Below, piece after piece: positions 20,550-29,995 of a stretch of 64,000 nucleotides of DNA; the stretch's first letter is position 1, and the number at the start of each line of letters is the position of its first letter. The notes beneath the pieces are model-generated. The model worked only from the letters and a program-made list of their open reading frames with translations. It was not told the origin of the DNA and made no database searches. Both the position numbers and the translations under genes were made by a program. This DNA comes from Trichomonas vaginalis G3. Taxonomy: Eukaryota > Parabasalia > Trichomonadida > Trichomonadidae. The DNA is taken from NCBI RefSeq assembly GCF_026262505.1, contig NC_067206.1:14132205-14196204 (forward strand), read 5' to 3'.

Positions 20550-21062
20550 ATGGGGCAGCTATTCTCTGATATAGAAATTGGTTTATTGATGGTAGGTTTG
20601 GATGGATCAGGTAAAACGACGATATTATATCAATTGAAGCTTGGGAAGAATATTACGTCATTGCAAACAACTGGTTTTAATCTCGAGCAATTTCGATTCG
20701 GTAGTTTCAAATTGAAAATATTTGATATTGGCGGATTCCAAACAATATGGAAACACTTTTTGTATGATATAAAAGGACTTATTTTTGTTGTTGATTGCAG
20801 TGATTTAAATAGAATTGAAGAAGCAAAAGAAAAATTGCACAATATTCTAGGAGAAGATGAGCTCAAAGATACAGTTCTTCTTGTATTTGCTAATAAACAA
20901 GATCTTCCAAGTTCTTTAAGATCTGATGACCTCCAATCCAGACTTAATTTAAGAGATATTAAAGATAGGCCATGGAAAGTTCAAGAGTGCTGTGCCACAA
21001 CAGGATATGGAATCAAAGAAGGTTTTGAATGGTTTTGTTACAAAATAAATCACATAATTTAA
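20550..21062 (+). CDS. Arf-like small GTPase lacking the catalytic glutamine
   Basis: 170 residues. It has Gly2 for N-myristoylation, P-loop GLDGSGKT at 16-23, switch I TTGFN at 40-44, NKQD for guanine specificity and the C-terminal CCATTG motif. Switch II reads [13 protein letters not shown] where Arf proteins have WDVGGQDKIRPLW, so Phe63 replaces the glutamine needed for GTP hydrolysis. It is a few residues shorter at the N-terminus than the Arf at 21529, having a reduced amphipathic helix. It probably arose by tandem duplication of the Arf gene followed by divergence. It may be a slow or GAP-independent Arl-type switch in membrane traffic (inference). Confidence 0.93.
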   Translation: MGQLFSDIEIGLLMVGLDGSGKTTILYQLKLGKNITSLQTTGFNLEQFRFGSFKLKIFDIGGFQTIWKHFLYDIKGLIFVVDCSDLNRIEEAKEKLHNILGEDELKDTVLLVFANKQDLPSSLRSDDLQSRLNLRDIKDRPWKVQECCATTGYGIKEGFEWFCYKINHII

Positions 21063-21516
21063 ATTTATGCTGATCAGAATAAAATATTTACTTTTCTTTT
21101 TGAATTATGTTAGATAATACTATTGATTTCCAAAAATTGAAAGAATCTTCGAATAAAATTGAAAATTACGGTGATCGAAAAGAAAATTAAAATTATTTTA
21201 AACAAATAATGTATTAGCAAACAGAATTATTTGAGACAAATAATGTAAAAATTATTTTAGTTAATTTATTATGATAAGTTTTAGTTTTATGACATTTTGA
21301 CAAAATTCAATACTATTCAAAAAAATGAGAAATTTACATTAGTCGATTGTTCTATTTTCAGACGTTGGGAATTTTATCAAGTATAACGATATTTCGTTCT
21401 AAATCTGATATATTCATTCCAAATTGCAAAATTATTAATTGAAGCAAACAATTTGGTCAGATGTTTCTATTTGAATTTTTTTCTGATGCCCATTGAATTT
21501 TTGTTGAAATCATAAT
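21063..21516. other. Intergenic spacer between the two Arf genes
   Basis: About 450 AT-rich bases without a supported frame. A loosely repeated AACAAATAATGTA/AGACAAATAATGTAA motif occurs near 21200 and 21235. Nothing else is seen. Confidence 0.5.
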
Positions 21517-21524
21517 TCATAAAA
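21517..21524 (+). promoter_or_regulatory. Putative initiator of Arf gene
   Basis: TCATAAAA with the presumed +1 A at 21519, ten bases before the ATG; a second TCATAATT lies just upstream at 21510. Confidence 0.5.
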
Positions 21525-21528
21525 CATC

Positions 21529-22074
21529 ATGGGATTATTGTTCTCTGATACATTCAAGCACTGGTTTTCTAATAGGGAAACAAGAATACTGATGCTTGGT
21601 CTCGATGCAGCTGGAAAAACAACTGTTTTATACAGATTAAAACTAAATGAAAATGTCATGACAATTCCAACAATTGGATTTAATGTTGAGACAATTGAGT
21701 ACAAGAACTTCAATATGAACATCTGGGATGTTGGAGGCCAAGACAGGATCAGAGCATTATGGAGGCATTATTACCATAATTCTCAAGGACTTATTTTTGT
21801 TGTTGATTCTAACGACTACAGAAGAATCGATGAAGCATGTGAAGCACTACACAAGTTATTGGAGGAAGATGAGATTAGAGATGCAATTTTACTTGTGTAT
21901 GCTAACAAACAAGACTTGCCTAACGCAGTAAAACCCCAAGAACTCGGAATGAAACTTAAATTGAACACAATCACAAATAGGCCATGGAAAGTTCAAGGAT
22001 GCTGTGCTACTACAGGTGATGGCCTTTATGAAGGTCTTGATTGGCTTGGCGAGCAAATCAATGAGCATTTTTAA
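21529..22074 (+). CDS. ARF: ADP-ribosylation factor (Arf1-type) GTPase
   Basis: 181 residues, the standard Arf length. All signatures are intact: Gly2 with amphipathic helix, GLDAAGKT at 24-31, PTIGFNVET for switch [18 protein letters not shown] for switch II with catalytic Gln71, NKQDLP and [16 protein letters not shown]. It is known to recruit COPI, clathrin adaptors and lipid enzymes to Golgi membranes when GTP-bound. It follows the divergent Arf-like gene in tandem. Which Arf subclass it serves in this organism is unknown. Confidence 0.96.
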   Translation: MGLLFSDTFKHWFSNRETRILMLGLDAAGKTTVLYRLKLNENVMTIPTIGFNVETIEYKNFNMNIWDVGGQDRIRALWRHYYHNSQGLIFVVDSNDYRRIDEACEALHKLLEEDEIRDAILLVYANKQDLPNAVKPQELGMKLKLNTITNRPWKVQGCCATTGDGLYEGLDWLGEQINEHF

Positions 22075-22631
22075 AGCATTTTTTAACTTGAAGTAAGAAA
22101 CTAAATTATTCCCTCTTAAACTATAATTGATCTTTTTAGTTGTGGTCAATAGAAAGAATTTATCTCTCATTCATATGAAAATATGGTATAATTTTGTATC
22201 ATCTTGTAGTCATTTTAATCAAACTTATATTAATGTTTAAAATTAAACAAGTGTAAACATTGCAGTTGCTTTCAATTTAAGCTAAAATTCGGAAATACCG
22301 ACCTTATTTCTTTGTGTATATGCGAGTGTATATTTATTTTAATTGCTAAGTATTATAGTGATACAATTACGCCCGTCTGAGATTAATTGAAATTTTTAAC
22401 AACGAGCTTGAAATTTAAACAAGAGATTTATGTCAATAGCTTCAATTTAATATTGACATTTGCATAACACATTGCTATTTATGTAATTTTGAGGATAATA
22501 AGATAATAGGCTCATGAACGCTTGATGCATGACTAAATTAAGGTCTCTTTAGTGTGATTATGTCAAAAAATATTTAATTTTGCTCTCAAACAATATTTTT
22601 TATTAAAATTAATAAAAACATTCAAAAATAT
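22075..22631. other. Intergenic region between convergent genes
   Basis: About 560 AT-rich bases between the Arf stop and the ARM-like gene stop. No frame, repeat or RNA gene is supported. Confidence 0.5.
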
Positions 22632-24020
22632 CTAAAAGGGAAGAATGTCAACCATGTTTTCATCTTCTTCTTCGTCCATAGCCAATTGAATAATATTATC
22701 TGCCAAATCTGCAGAAGCCTGATCGAGATCTTTCATAAATTCCATGGTATCCACAAACTCCTCCTGATCCATGTACTCCCTGAAGCTCTGATCAACCTTT
22801 AACAAAACTAAAATTGCCTTCAAAATTGAAAACCTTATTTTTTCATCAGAGCGAGGAAGAATTGCAAAGAATGCTTGGAATACATCCCCAAAATTATCAC
22901 CCGCAAGCAAAACTGCGTGTGTTGAATTATGAATAATCATATTTGAATATAAATACAAAATACATTGCTGTATTTGGAATGACATGTTTGTAGAATTCAT
23001 AATTAGCTTTTGGAAGTTCTTTGATTTTGTAATAATTTCATAATAATTTGAAAAATTTTCGCCAGGACTACAAAAATGGGTTAAAAGATCGGCATATTTC
23101 TCATCTGGGTTATTTTTTGTATCTATACATTCCAAAATACTAAAAATAACTTGACTTTTGTATTCATTATCTGAAATTGAAACTCTCATTAAAAATTCTG
23201 ATAGAAAAGTCATCGATGCTTGACGTATGAATCCATTTTTATCATATTTTTGTATATCACTCGTTGCTTGTAAGAAAATCTTGATTCCTTCTGTAATTAG
23301 CTCTGTTGAATTATATTTGCTGCGAAGAACTAATGTACCTAAACATCTGAGTGATATACTAACAATTTCATCTTTTTCTGATTTCAACATGGCTTTCAAA
23401 GTCGTTGTAAAGTTTGGATCTACCGTATTTAGTGCTTCTTCTGATGAATATCGAAGTAATGAGCTAGCAATTTGTAATAAAACTTCAATATTCTGCAATT
23501 GAAAGTTTCTATAAACTAATGAATTAATTATTGAAATTAAATTTAAATCTTTAAGAAAATAATCAGCGGCATAATCTCTTCTATCTATTGAAGTTAAAAT
23601 ATATCCAGCAGATTCAAGCATAAGATACTGGCAAGGTAGATTTTCAACAATTTTTTCGGCAATTTCAACAGGGATATCGTAATCGGAAATGCGTGTGATG
23701 TTTTTTAGTATTGATGTTGCGTGGTTGACTAATTCAAAATTATCAGAATTGACAAATGACCCTAATAAATTTAGTAAATCAAATTGATCTATAGTAGCAT
23801 CAGTGTTTCTTTCAACTTTTGCAAACATTTGATCTAGTTCTTCTAAAACATTTAGTTCATTTCCTTCTTGTAATGAATTTAAACAAAGTTGGATTTGTTT
23901 ATTCAGAGTTTCTTGGTCATATGATATATCTTGCTGAGAAGCTTCTAAATATTCAAGTCCTAGCTTATCAATCTTTTTAAAATCCTCATCCTCATCTTCT
24001 AATTTATATGAATGTAACAT
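22632..24020 (-). CDS. Armadillo/HEAT-like helical repeat protein
   Basis: 462 residues. After an acidic N-terminus (EDEDEDFKKIDKLGLEYLEA) the protein is a series of helix pairs with ARM-like hydrophobic spacing, such as FELVNHATSILKNITRISD, EIVSISLRCLGTLVLRS and IRFSILKAILVLLKVD. It ends in an acidic tail (MDEEEDENMVDI). The overall plan recalls trichomonad importin-alpha-like proteins, but there is no basic importin-beta-binding segment, so a general scaffold is safer. A TCATTTTT initiator sits just upstream. Confidence 0.8.
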   Translation of the reverse strand: MLHSYKLEDEDEDFKKIDKLGLEYLEASQQDISYDQETLNKQIQLCLNSLQEGNELNVLEELDQMFAKVERNTDATIDQFDLLNLLGSFVNSDNFELVNHATSILKNITRISDYDIPVEIAEKIVENLPCQYLMLESAGYILTSIDRRDYAADYFLKDLNLISIINSLVYRNFQLQNIEVLLQIASSLLRYSSEEALNTVDPNFTTTLKAMLKSEKDEIVSISLRCLGTLVLRSKYNSTELITEGIKIFLQATSDIQKYDKNGFIRQASMTFLSEFLMRVSISDNEYKSQVIFSILECIDTKNNPDEKYADLLTHFCSPGENFSNYYEIITKSKNFQKLIMNSTNMSFQIQQCILYLYSNMIIHNSTHAVLLAGDNFGDVFQAFFAILPRSDEKIRFSILKAILVLLKVDQSFREYMDQEEFVDTMEFMKDLDQASADLADNIIQLAMDEEEDENMVDILPF

Positions 24021-24023
24021 TAA

Positions 24024-24031
24024 AAAAATGA
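24024..24031 (-). promoter_or_regulatory. Putative initiator of ARM-like gene
   Basis: On the minus strand this reads TCATTTTT, matching TCAYW, with only a few bases between it and the ATG at 24018-24020. Confidence 0.5.
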
Positions 24032-24415
24032 ATGATTTTATTCTTTTTTATGAAAGGATCTATCATCATGTAAATATGGCTTTTTCATAGAAGCTGACTA
24101 TTATTATTATCATGATTTTGATCAAATTAAATTTCATTTTTTAGGGGCATGAATTTGTTATACTCAGCTACAAATGAGTTCATTATATACTTATAGACAT
24201 GCATATACTTTTTATCATAAAGAAAATCTTATTAAACCCCATAGATGATGAGATAAATCAGCTCAAAATTTTACTATAATTGAGAGCGTATTCAAAATTG
24301 ATAAAAAATGAATTTAGAAGGCAATAAGAACAATTATAATATCTATTTGAAAATTTTCAAATCCACCTCAAGATTTTTTGATCCCCCTAAAAATGTAATA
24401 AAACTTTGTCTGTTT

Positions 24416-25657
24416 ATGGATAAATCAATAGAATTACCAGCATATAGTACCACTCCAGAGACAGATAAGCAAATTAGATTCATCTACAAGAAGGCTGTTG
24501 CAGAATCGTTAAGCAAATTAGCGAAATTCGACAAAGAAAAGTTCGTTAATTTGCATGATACGCCAGCTACTCGTTTAGCAGCAGAATTTGTAGCACAGTA
24601 CATAAACAAACACATGATGGACTTTACTGCTGATGCATTAGAAGTAGAAGCTAAAAATCATATTCGACAAAAACATAGATCGGAAAAATGGATTTCTCAT
24701 ACCTTAAAACTTGGACAGGGCGATAGTCTAATCGAACAGCTACGTGCACCTCCTGTTACACACGATTCTACTATATCTACACTTTCACCAACAAAATCTA
24801 TCATGTCTTCCCCTCCAAAACTAGATAGTCCAATCTCTCAAGGTACACAGAACAGTGGAAACTCTACTCCAACAAAAAGAATACACGTCAGGGTCAAGAA
24901 AAACAAAAATGGTGAAATCATCGAAGATCCAAAAGAAATTATATTCTCAGATAAAGCACTCAGAAGAATTAGCAAAAAAGATCGTGAAACGCTCTTAACT
25001 GAATCAAGAACTCACACAATTTCCCAATCAACAAATATATCTGAAATTAAATCAAATAAAGATCAATTACCACCTCCCCCACCTGAAATACGAAATAGAG
25101 ATATCTCTGTCGATAATTCTAATATAGATTTCGAAGATGATTCGAAGAATACGTCAAAAACTTCATTATTCCCTCCAAAATCACCAAAGCGTAAACACGA
25201 TACGATAGACAATGCTCCAGAAGTCAAACCAAAAATGTTTGATGCAGAAATTGAGCCAGATACACTACATCGACTAGATCCATCTGATTGTCGAAGCATT
25301 AGAGAAGCAAGGCCAACTCTTTCATTTGTTGCTCGCATAAATGAACAATTGCAAAGGGAAGCCATGCAAAAAGATCAAGAAATCGAAGCTCTTAAATTAT
25401 TAATTCAACAGAAAGAGCAAGAAGAAATGAGCCCAAGCCATGTTGCTTCTTGTGATGCAAGTATTGGTTCAGAGGTGATAGATCAGGATGCTCCACAGCT
25501 TTCTCCTAAGCTTACATCAAGATTATCCAAATTATCAGATGAAACACCTCCAACATCACCAGTTTCTGCTGCCAGTATGGCAAATCGTAGAAAAGTAGAT
25601 CTTCGTCCTGTTAAAATTCCTCAAAAGGAATCTGATTCGAGTTATTATTCAGATTAA
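24416..25657 (+). CDS. Disordered Ser/Pro-rich protein with helical N-terminal domain
   Basis: 413 residues from ATG 24416 (MDKSIELPAY). The frame is open from 24308, but the extra 36 residues have poor coding character. Residues 15-110 form a helical module (IYKKAVAESLSKLAKFDKEKF..., AAEFVAQYINKHMMDF) that loosely recalls LisH/FOP-type dimerisation domains of basal-body proteins. The rest is low-complexity with SP/TP sites (STLSPTKSIMSSPPKLDSP, PPTSPVS), a coiled segment near 340-375 and a Ser/Tyr-rich tail. Many SP/TP motifs suggest phosphorylation by proline-directed kinases. No family is assigned. Confidence 0.72.
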   Translation: MDKSIELPAYSTTPETDKQIRFIYKKAVAESLSKLAKFDKEKFVNLHDTPATRLAAEFVAQYINKHMMDFTADALEVEAKNHIRQKHRSEKWISHTLKLGQGDSLIEQLRAPPVTHDSTISTLSPTKSIMSSPPKLDSPISQGTQNSGNSTPTKRIHVRVKKNKNGEIIEDPKEIIFSDKALRRISKKDRETLLTESRTHTISQSTNISEIKSNKDQLPPPPPEIRNRDISVDNSNIDFEDDSKNTSKTSLFPPKSPKRKHDTIDNAPEVKPKMFDAEIEPDTLHRLDPSDCRSIREARPTLSFVARINEQLQREAMQKDQEIEALKLLIQQKEQEEMSPSHVASCDASIGSEVIDQDAPQLSPKLTSRLSKLSDETPPTSPVSAASMANRRKVDLRPVKIPQKESDSSYYSD

Positions 25658-25732
25658 AAAAAATTGTTTGTTTATTTTTATTACACTACAGAGTCTTTTG
25701 TTATCTTGAGCTTTTTTATTACATTATAAACT

Positions 25733-26050
25733 CTCTTATTATTTTGAACCTTGAATTAACAAAATGGCTTCAAAGGAATTTAGAATTGGGTGGCCATTAG
25801 ATAGATTTAAATTAGAAACTTCAAATTCACTTCCTCTCTTATTATCTTGAACCTTGAGTTAACAAAATGGCTTCAAAGGAATTTAGAATTGGGTGGCCAT
25901 TAGATAGATTTAAATTAGAAACTTCAAATTCACTTCCTCTCTTATTATCTTGAACCTTGAGTTAACAAAATGGCTTCAAAAGAATTTAGAATTGGGTGGC
26001 CATTAGATAGATTTAAATTAGAAACTTCAAATTCACCTCCTTTTGTATAG
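25733..26050 (+). repeat. Three tandem 103-bp repeats, each with the same mini-frame
   Basis: Copies begin with AACCTTGA(A/G)TTAACA at 25747, 25850 and 25953. Each contains an open mini-frame starting MASKEFRIGWPLDRF at 25764, 25867 and 25970, of 28, 28 and 26 codons. Differences inside the frame before the last few codons are very few (AAG to AAA in the third, still Lys). It could be a triplicated 5' gene fragment or a plain repeat; translation is not shown. Confidence 0.85.
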
Positions 26051-26386
26051 TAATGAAAGATAATATTCAAATTATCATCCTATGGTAGACCAATAAAAGA
26101 TTAAATTTAGTGCAATAAAGCTTTTGAGTTAGGATGAACATATCAATGGAGCAAAGTTAATAATTCCATTGCTTATAAAAGGAAATAATACTTGAAATGT
26201 GCATTATAATACCCTTTTATAAGCATACTTGAAATTAAACACATTTTATAGGAAATTAATAAAATTAAATTATGAAAAACAATTATTTTTATTCAAATAT
26301 TTATCAAACAATTAAGAACTGATTGTTAGATCAGCAATATATATCTATATTTTTGATATTTAGATTGTAATTATTAAAATTTTGTT
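26051..26386. other. AT-rich spacer
   Basis: About 335 bases between the 103-bp repeats and the bromodomain gene end. A possible weak inverted pair, CTTATAAAAGG near 26174 and CCCTTTTATAAG near 26213, could form a hairpin. No gene is seen. Confidence 0.5.
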
Positions 26387-27103
26387 TCATTTTGTTTCTT
26401 CTGATTTTTTAGTTTCAGATGGCTCACCTTCAGTAATATTCTGCTTGTCTAAGACCGTTTTTGCCAGTTCCTGCATCTTCTGATCAAGAGCTTGTAAAGT
26501 CGGAGGTTTTAACTTCGTCAAATCTAAATTTAATGTTGTAGATGTACCAACTATATCTGGTTGATAATGATTGATTAATCCTATTAAGATTTTTTGATGC
26601 TCAGGTGAAGATAAAAGGTTGTTGTTCTTTTTCATACGAGCATATACCTCTTCACTAACAACCTGCTCAATGATACACTTTGTTAAATCGATTCCTGATT
26701 GTTGGGAAGAAGAATTAACAGGTTTGAATAATAAATTTTGAATTTTGTTTCGTTTTTGAGAAACTTCAGCTATCCAATTAGATTTATCAAAAGGAAGAAA
26801 GTATTTTTTGATAATGTTATGAAAATAATCTGATATTTTATAGACAATTGAATCTTCTGGAAAATATTTTTGAACATTTGCGAACATCAGATTTATATCA
26901 TCTCTAAAATCAAATAAAGAGCTGTATTCATCGTTTTCTACTTTCTTTTCTATAATATCTAATGAAATTGGATTTGAAATTTTTGAATCATAATCATCTT
27001 TGGCTTCTTTGTTATCTTTCATTGGTTTATAAAAGAATGCTGACAATGGATGTCCTTTTATCTTTTGGATTATGTTTAAAGCATATATTCGTTGTTCAAT
27101 CAT
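26387..27103 (-). CDS. Bromodomain protein
   Basis: 238 residues. Residues about 8-105 form one bromodomain: HPLSAFFYKPMKD at the ZA loop, SNPISLDIIEKKVEN leading into helix A-B, YSSLFDFRDDINLMFANVQKYF with the conserved aromatic and Asn-type region, and the last helix (SIVYKISDYFHNIIKKYF). It recognises acetyl-lysine in histones. The remainder is helical and ends in a Glu/Lys-rich tail (EGEPSETKKSEETK). The position usually holding the acetyl-lysine-binding Asn appears to be within QKYFPEDS and is not certain. Likely a nuclear chromatin reader. A CACTTTTT motif lies close upstream. Confidence 0.85.
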   Translation of the reverse strand: MIEQRIYALNIIQKIKGHPLSAFFYKPMKDNKEAKDDYDSKISNPISLDIIEKKVENDEYSSLFDFRDDINLMFANVQKYFPEDSIVYKISDYFHNIIKKYFLPFDKSNWIAEVSQKRNKIQNLLFKPVNSSSQQSGIDLTKCIIEQVVSEEVYARMKKNNNLLSSPEHQKILIGLINHYQPDIVGTSTTLNLDLTKLKPPTLQALDQKMQELAKTVLDKQNITEGEPSETKKSEETK

Positions 27104-27325
27104 TTATAAAAAGTGCACGTTTAAAAACGATTATTTTGTAAACTTTATTCCGTAGATAATCTTTAAATTTCTCTATAAACTAGAAGAAATTTAAGCTAAT
27201 AAAATGAAGATACTGCTTTATCCCAGTTTGGGAATATTGTAGTTATGATTTTGGGAACAAATATATTAAGGAATTTAGTTTGATGGTGAAAATTAGTGAT
27301 AATAAAAGTGACAAGGAGAAGTTGC

Positions 27326-27333
27326 TCATAAAA
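27326..27333 (+). promoter_or_regulatory. Putative initiator of PC4 gene
   Basis: TCATAAAA, seven bases upstream-end-to-ATG distance, matching TCAYW. An AAAAGTGACA motif lies 20 bases further upstream. Confidence 0.5.
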
Positions 27334-27334
27334 A

Positions 27335-27625
27335 ATGGCTGAAAAAGGCCTTGATAGCTACTCAGTTCAAGAAAAGAAGGAGACATCCTACGTCTTTCCT
27401 TTATCTGATGATGAAAAAGCAAAGAAGCGTATCCAAGTCCATAAATTCAAGGGAAAAATTTTGTTTGACATCAGGGAACTTTACTGCAAGGATGATGAAT
27501 GGCTTCCTGGCAAGAAAGGAATTTCATTACGTGTTGAAGATTTCAAGAAACTCAAAGAATTAATGCCATTAGTAGAAGAAGCCATTGTTGCTCTTGGTGG
27601 TAACCTTGATGACGACAGTGAGTAA
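27335..27625 (+). CDS. SUB1: PC4/Sub1 transcriptional coactivator
   Basis: 96 residues. After a 15-residue N-terminus the whole protein is the PC4 single-stranded-DNA-binding fold: FPLSDDEKAKKRIQVHKFKG, ILFDIRELYCKDDEWLPGKK, GISLRVEDFKKLKELMPLV. Known PC4/Sub1 proteins dimerise, bind melted promoter DNA and assist RNA polymerase II initiation and elongation. The minimal size, without the Ser-rich regulatory tail of animal PC4, resembles plant KELP/KIWI-type and protist forms. Nuclear location is inferred. Confidence 0.92.
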   Translation: MAEKGLDSYSVQEKKETSYVFPLSDDEKAKKRIQVHKFKGKILFDIRELYCKDDEWLPGKKGISLRVEDFKKLKELMPLVEEAIVALGGNLDDDSE

Positions 27626-27793
27626 ATACATTACATTTTTATTTGATTTAATTACAGAAATAATAAATTTGATTTTTTATTTTACATTTCCACTTTAAAA
27701 TTACTTACAAGTAGCAATAGATTATATAATTATAATCATTATTGTATAGAATTTATACAAACAACAAAAATACATAAAAAATATTTGAAATTT

Positions 27794-28798
27794 CTAATTT
27801 TCAATAAATAGTTTGAGCGAATCTAATACGTACAGCCAAGCAATAATAAATGGTACACATAAAATTGTTGTCCAGAAGATCATTGTCGAGGCGATGCCTT
27901 GACCAACTCCTGTTTCGTTTGACATCGGATAGCTTGCAACAGCAGATGTCACAGATGCCATTGTGCAGCATTGTCTAATCTGGGAATTAGAAAGATGCAT
28001 AAGCCAACCAAATAATAAGCCAAAAAACGGCATAATGATAAATCTCCATGAAATTGCAATAATAAATTCATACCACTTGCACGCAATTAACGAATGCTGA
28101 GCAAGAAAGCCTCCAACGCAAAATAAAGCGCAAGCGCTAATTGTTTGAGCCGGAACGAGCATGAGTTTATCTAAGTAAATAGGAAGCTTTATTTTTGTTA
28201 ACGACCATGCTATTCCAACTATAATTCCTTGAATAATTGGAGATTTGAAAATTGCAAAAAATGACCGTAATATAATCTTATATGAGAATTTCTCTTCAGG
28301 CTCATTGTTTTCACGTCGGATTTGGTTATTCTTTCGGATCTTCCAAATCGAAGAAAGTATTTGATAAATAGGAACTATGATTAGGTCATTACTCATAATA
28401 ATGACTGACGTAATTTCATTGTTCTCTTCGCCCCATATAGCGTTGAATAAAGGAATGCCAATAATTACGTAATTTACATAGATAACTGGGAGTTGAATGC
28501 TAATGAATGTACCTAATTTATCTTGTAATGGAATGGAAAAGCATAAAATCGCTAATGTTATTTGTGTTACAAGACTCATTGTGATACATGATGAAAGTGG
28601 CTTGAAATTCATCGTATAAAGGTTTCTTATAGCAAATGATCGAGCCATTAATGGAAGAAAAGCAATCCGAAAGTCAAATTTGTTGATATGAGTGATATAC
28701 GTTTTTGGAAAAACTTTAAATTTAATGCATATAAAGCCAATGGAAATTTCAAGCAGTAGTGCAAGACCAACCCATATGATTGGAAGATAGTCAGTCAT
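27794..28798 (-). CDS. PIN-like/auxin efflux carrier family membrane transporter
   Basis: 334 residues from ATG 28796-28798 (MTDYLPIIWVGLALLLEISI). The open frame runs 59 codons further, but that part is polar and unlike the family. About ten hydrophobic segments are visible in two groups, separated by a charged cytoplasmic loop (SIWKIRKNNQIRRENNEPEEKF). The C-terminal group has the AQTISACALFCVGGFLAQHS segment typical of the Mem_trans family, and a Pro-kinked FFGLLFGWLMHL. Family members export organic anions across plasma or ER membranes. The substrate here is unknown. Confidence 0.85.
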   Translation of the reverse strand: MTDYLPIIWVGLALLLEISIGFICIKFKVFPKTYITHINKFDFRIAFLPLMARSFAIRNLYTMNFKPLSSCITMSLVTQITLAILCFSIPLQDKLGTFISIQLPVIYVNYVIIGIPLFNAIWGEENNEITSVIIMSNDLIIVPIYQILSSIWKIRKNNQIRRENNEPEEKFSYKIILRSFFAIFKSPIIQGIIVGIAWSLTKIKLPIYLDKLMLVPAQTISACALFCVGGFLAQHSLIACKWYEFIIAISWRFIIMPFFGLLFGWLMHLSNSQIRQCCTMASVTSAVASYPMSNETGVGQGIASTMIFWTTILCVPFIIAWLYVLDSLKLFIEN

Positions 28799-29153
28799 GC
28801 AGAAATTGCCTAAAAAAAATTGAGAATTATCGTATTTTTTATCGTTTTCCGAAAAATTGATATTTGTATATGGAATAAAAAGATCATTTGAAAATTTTTC
28901 TTTATCGTTTTCATTCAAAATGATTTTGAGTGTTCTCAATTTGATGCCAATAAATTTTTTCTTGATCAAGATCAAATAAGACTATTTTTCTAGGAAACGG
29001 GCATCATGTAACAGCAAATAAATAAAAGCAAAGGCTTGATAACTCGAATAAATGCATCTAAAAATGAAAACTGCAATAAAACACTTTTGGTTGCGAGCTT
29101 ATATAAATATACAACTTATTTTAAAGGAAAATAGAACAAAACAAAGAAATAAA
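28799..29153. other. Spacer between transporter and next gene
   Basis: About 355 bases, mostly the open but non-family extension of the transporter frame (to 28975) and AT-rich DNA. No separate gene is supported. Confidence 0.45.
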
Positions 29154-29969
29154 TTATCTATTTTGATTCATAAAAGCGGGATTTTGGACTTGCATTTGCT
29201 GTATTGGCTGAACTGGTTGCAATGGAGTCATTTTCATTAGTTGTTCATCAGGATCAAAGTCATCATCACTTGAAGAACCGCAAATCTTGAATAGATGATC
29301 ATGAATCTCATTATCACCCATCATCCAGCGATTTTCTTCGCATTCTGCATCTGTAGGAGGATCCTTGATGAAATTTGGAAATTCACCAAGCTGTTCTTTG
29401 ATTAAACCGAGCAATGGCTTGACATCGCGAACATCTGGGAAGAATGGGTGAACTCTCTTTGACGGATCTTCTTCCACAGGCTTTTCTTGTAATTCTGAAG
29501 TTTTTGTTGTAGTTTCTTGCTTATCTTTGCGTGGAATGATGCAAAACGCTGTAAGAATACCAGCTCTTTGTTCTCTTGATGCTTCATATTGAGCGAAAAA
29601 GCCATTTGCATGTTTAACTATATCGTTACAAATTGGAGAAGTTCGTGAACCAATGTATGGTAATGGAGATGGGTTTTGTGCTATATCAACGATTAAATCA
29701 GCCAATGCTTTTGAAGCTTCAATATTATCCAAATATTTTCGTTCGATTTTTGGTGAAGAAAGAAGTTCAACCGAGCAAGGTACATCTGTTGCACTACTTG
29801 GTAATGAATTTCTGGAGGGATCTAAGTAATCAAAATAAGAAAAACCACTTTCTAGTGCAGCAAGTTCTGTTAATAAGCGACGCTTTTTCTCTATAAGTTG
29901 TAAGTTCTCCTGCTTAGGTGGACCAGTTATTACTTGTGAAGTTGGAATTTGAAAACCAGGCTGAGTCAT
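29154..29969 (-). CDS. Hypothetical protein, divergent partner of 29996
   Basis: 271 residues. A short helical segment (residues 20-45, LQLIEKKRRLLTELAALESG) is followed by a compact region (70-150) with ASKALADLIVDIAQNPSP and FFAQYEASREQRAGILTAFC. An acidic linker and a Gln/Pro/Met-rich tail (MTPLQPVQPIQQMQVQNP) follow. The Gln-rich tail suggests a transcription-related or adaptor protein, but no domain is recognised. Its start codon lies only 26 bases from that of the gene on the other strand. Confidence 0.75.
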   Translation of the reverse strand: MTQPGFQIPTSQVITGPPKQENLQLIEKKRRLLTELAALESGFSYFDYLDPSRNSLPSSATDVPCSVELLSSPKIERKYLDNIEASKALADLIVDIAQNPSPLPYIGSRTSPICNDIVKHANGFFAQYEASREQRAGILTAFCIIPRKDKQETTTKTSELQEKPVEEDPSKRVHPFFPDVRDVKPLLGLIKEQLGEFPNFIKDPPTDAECEENRWMMGDNEIHDHLFKICGSSSDDDFDPDEQLMKMTPLQPVQPIQQMQVQNPAFMNQNR

Positions 29970-29985
29970 TTTTGCAAAAAAGTGA
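29966..29985. promoter_or_regulatory. Compact bidirectional promoter
   Basis: On the plus strand TCATTTTT (29966-29973) is 23 to 30 bases before the ATG at 29996. On the minus strand TCACTTTT (29978-29985) is 9 to 16 bases before the ATG at 29967-29969. Both match the trichomonad initiator TCAYW. The plus-strand initiator overlaps the minus-strand start codon. Confidence 0.6.
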
Positions 29986-29995
29986 CAATTCTAAG

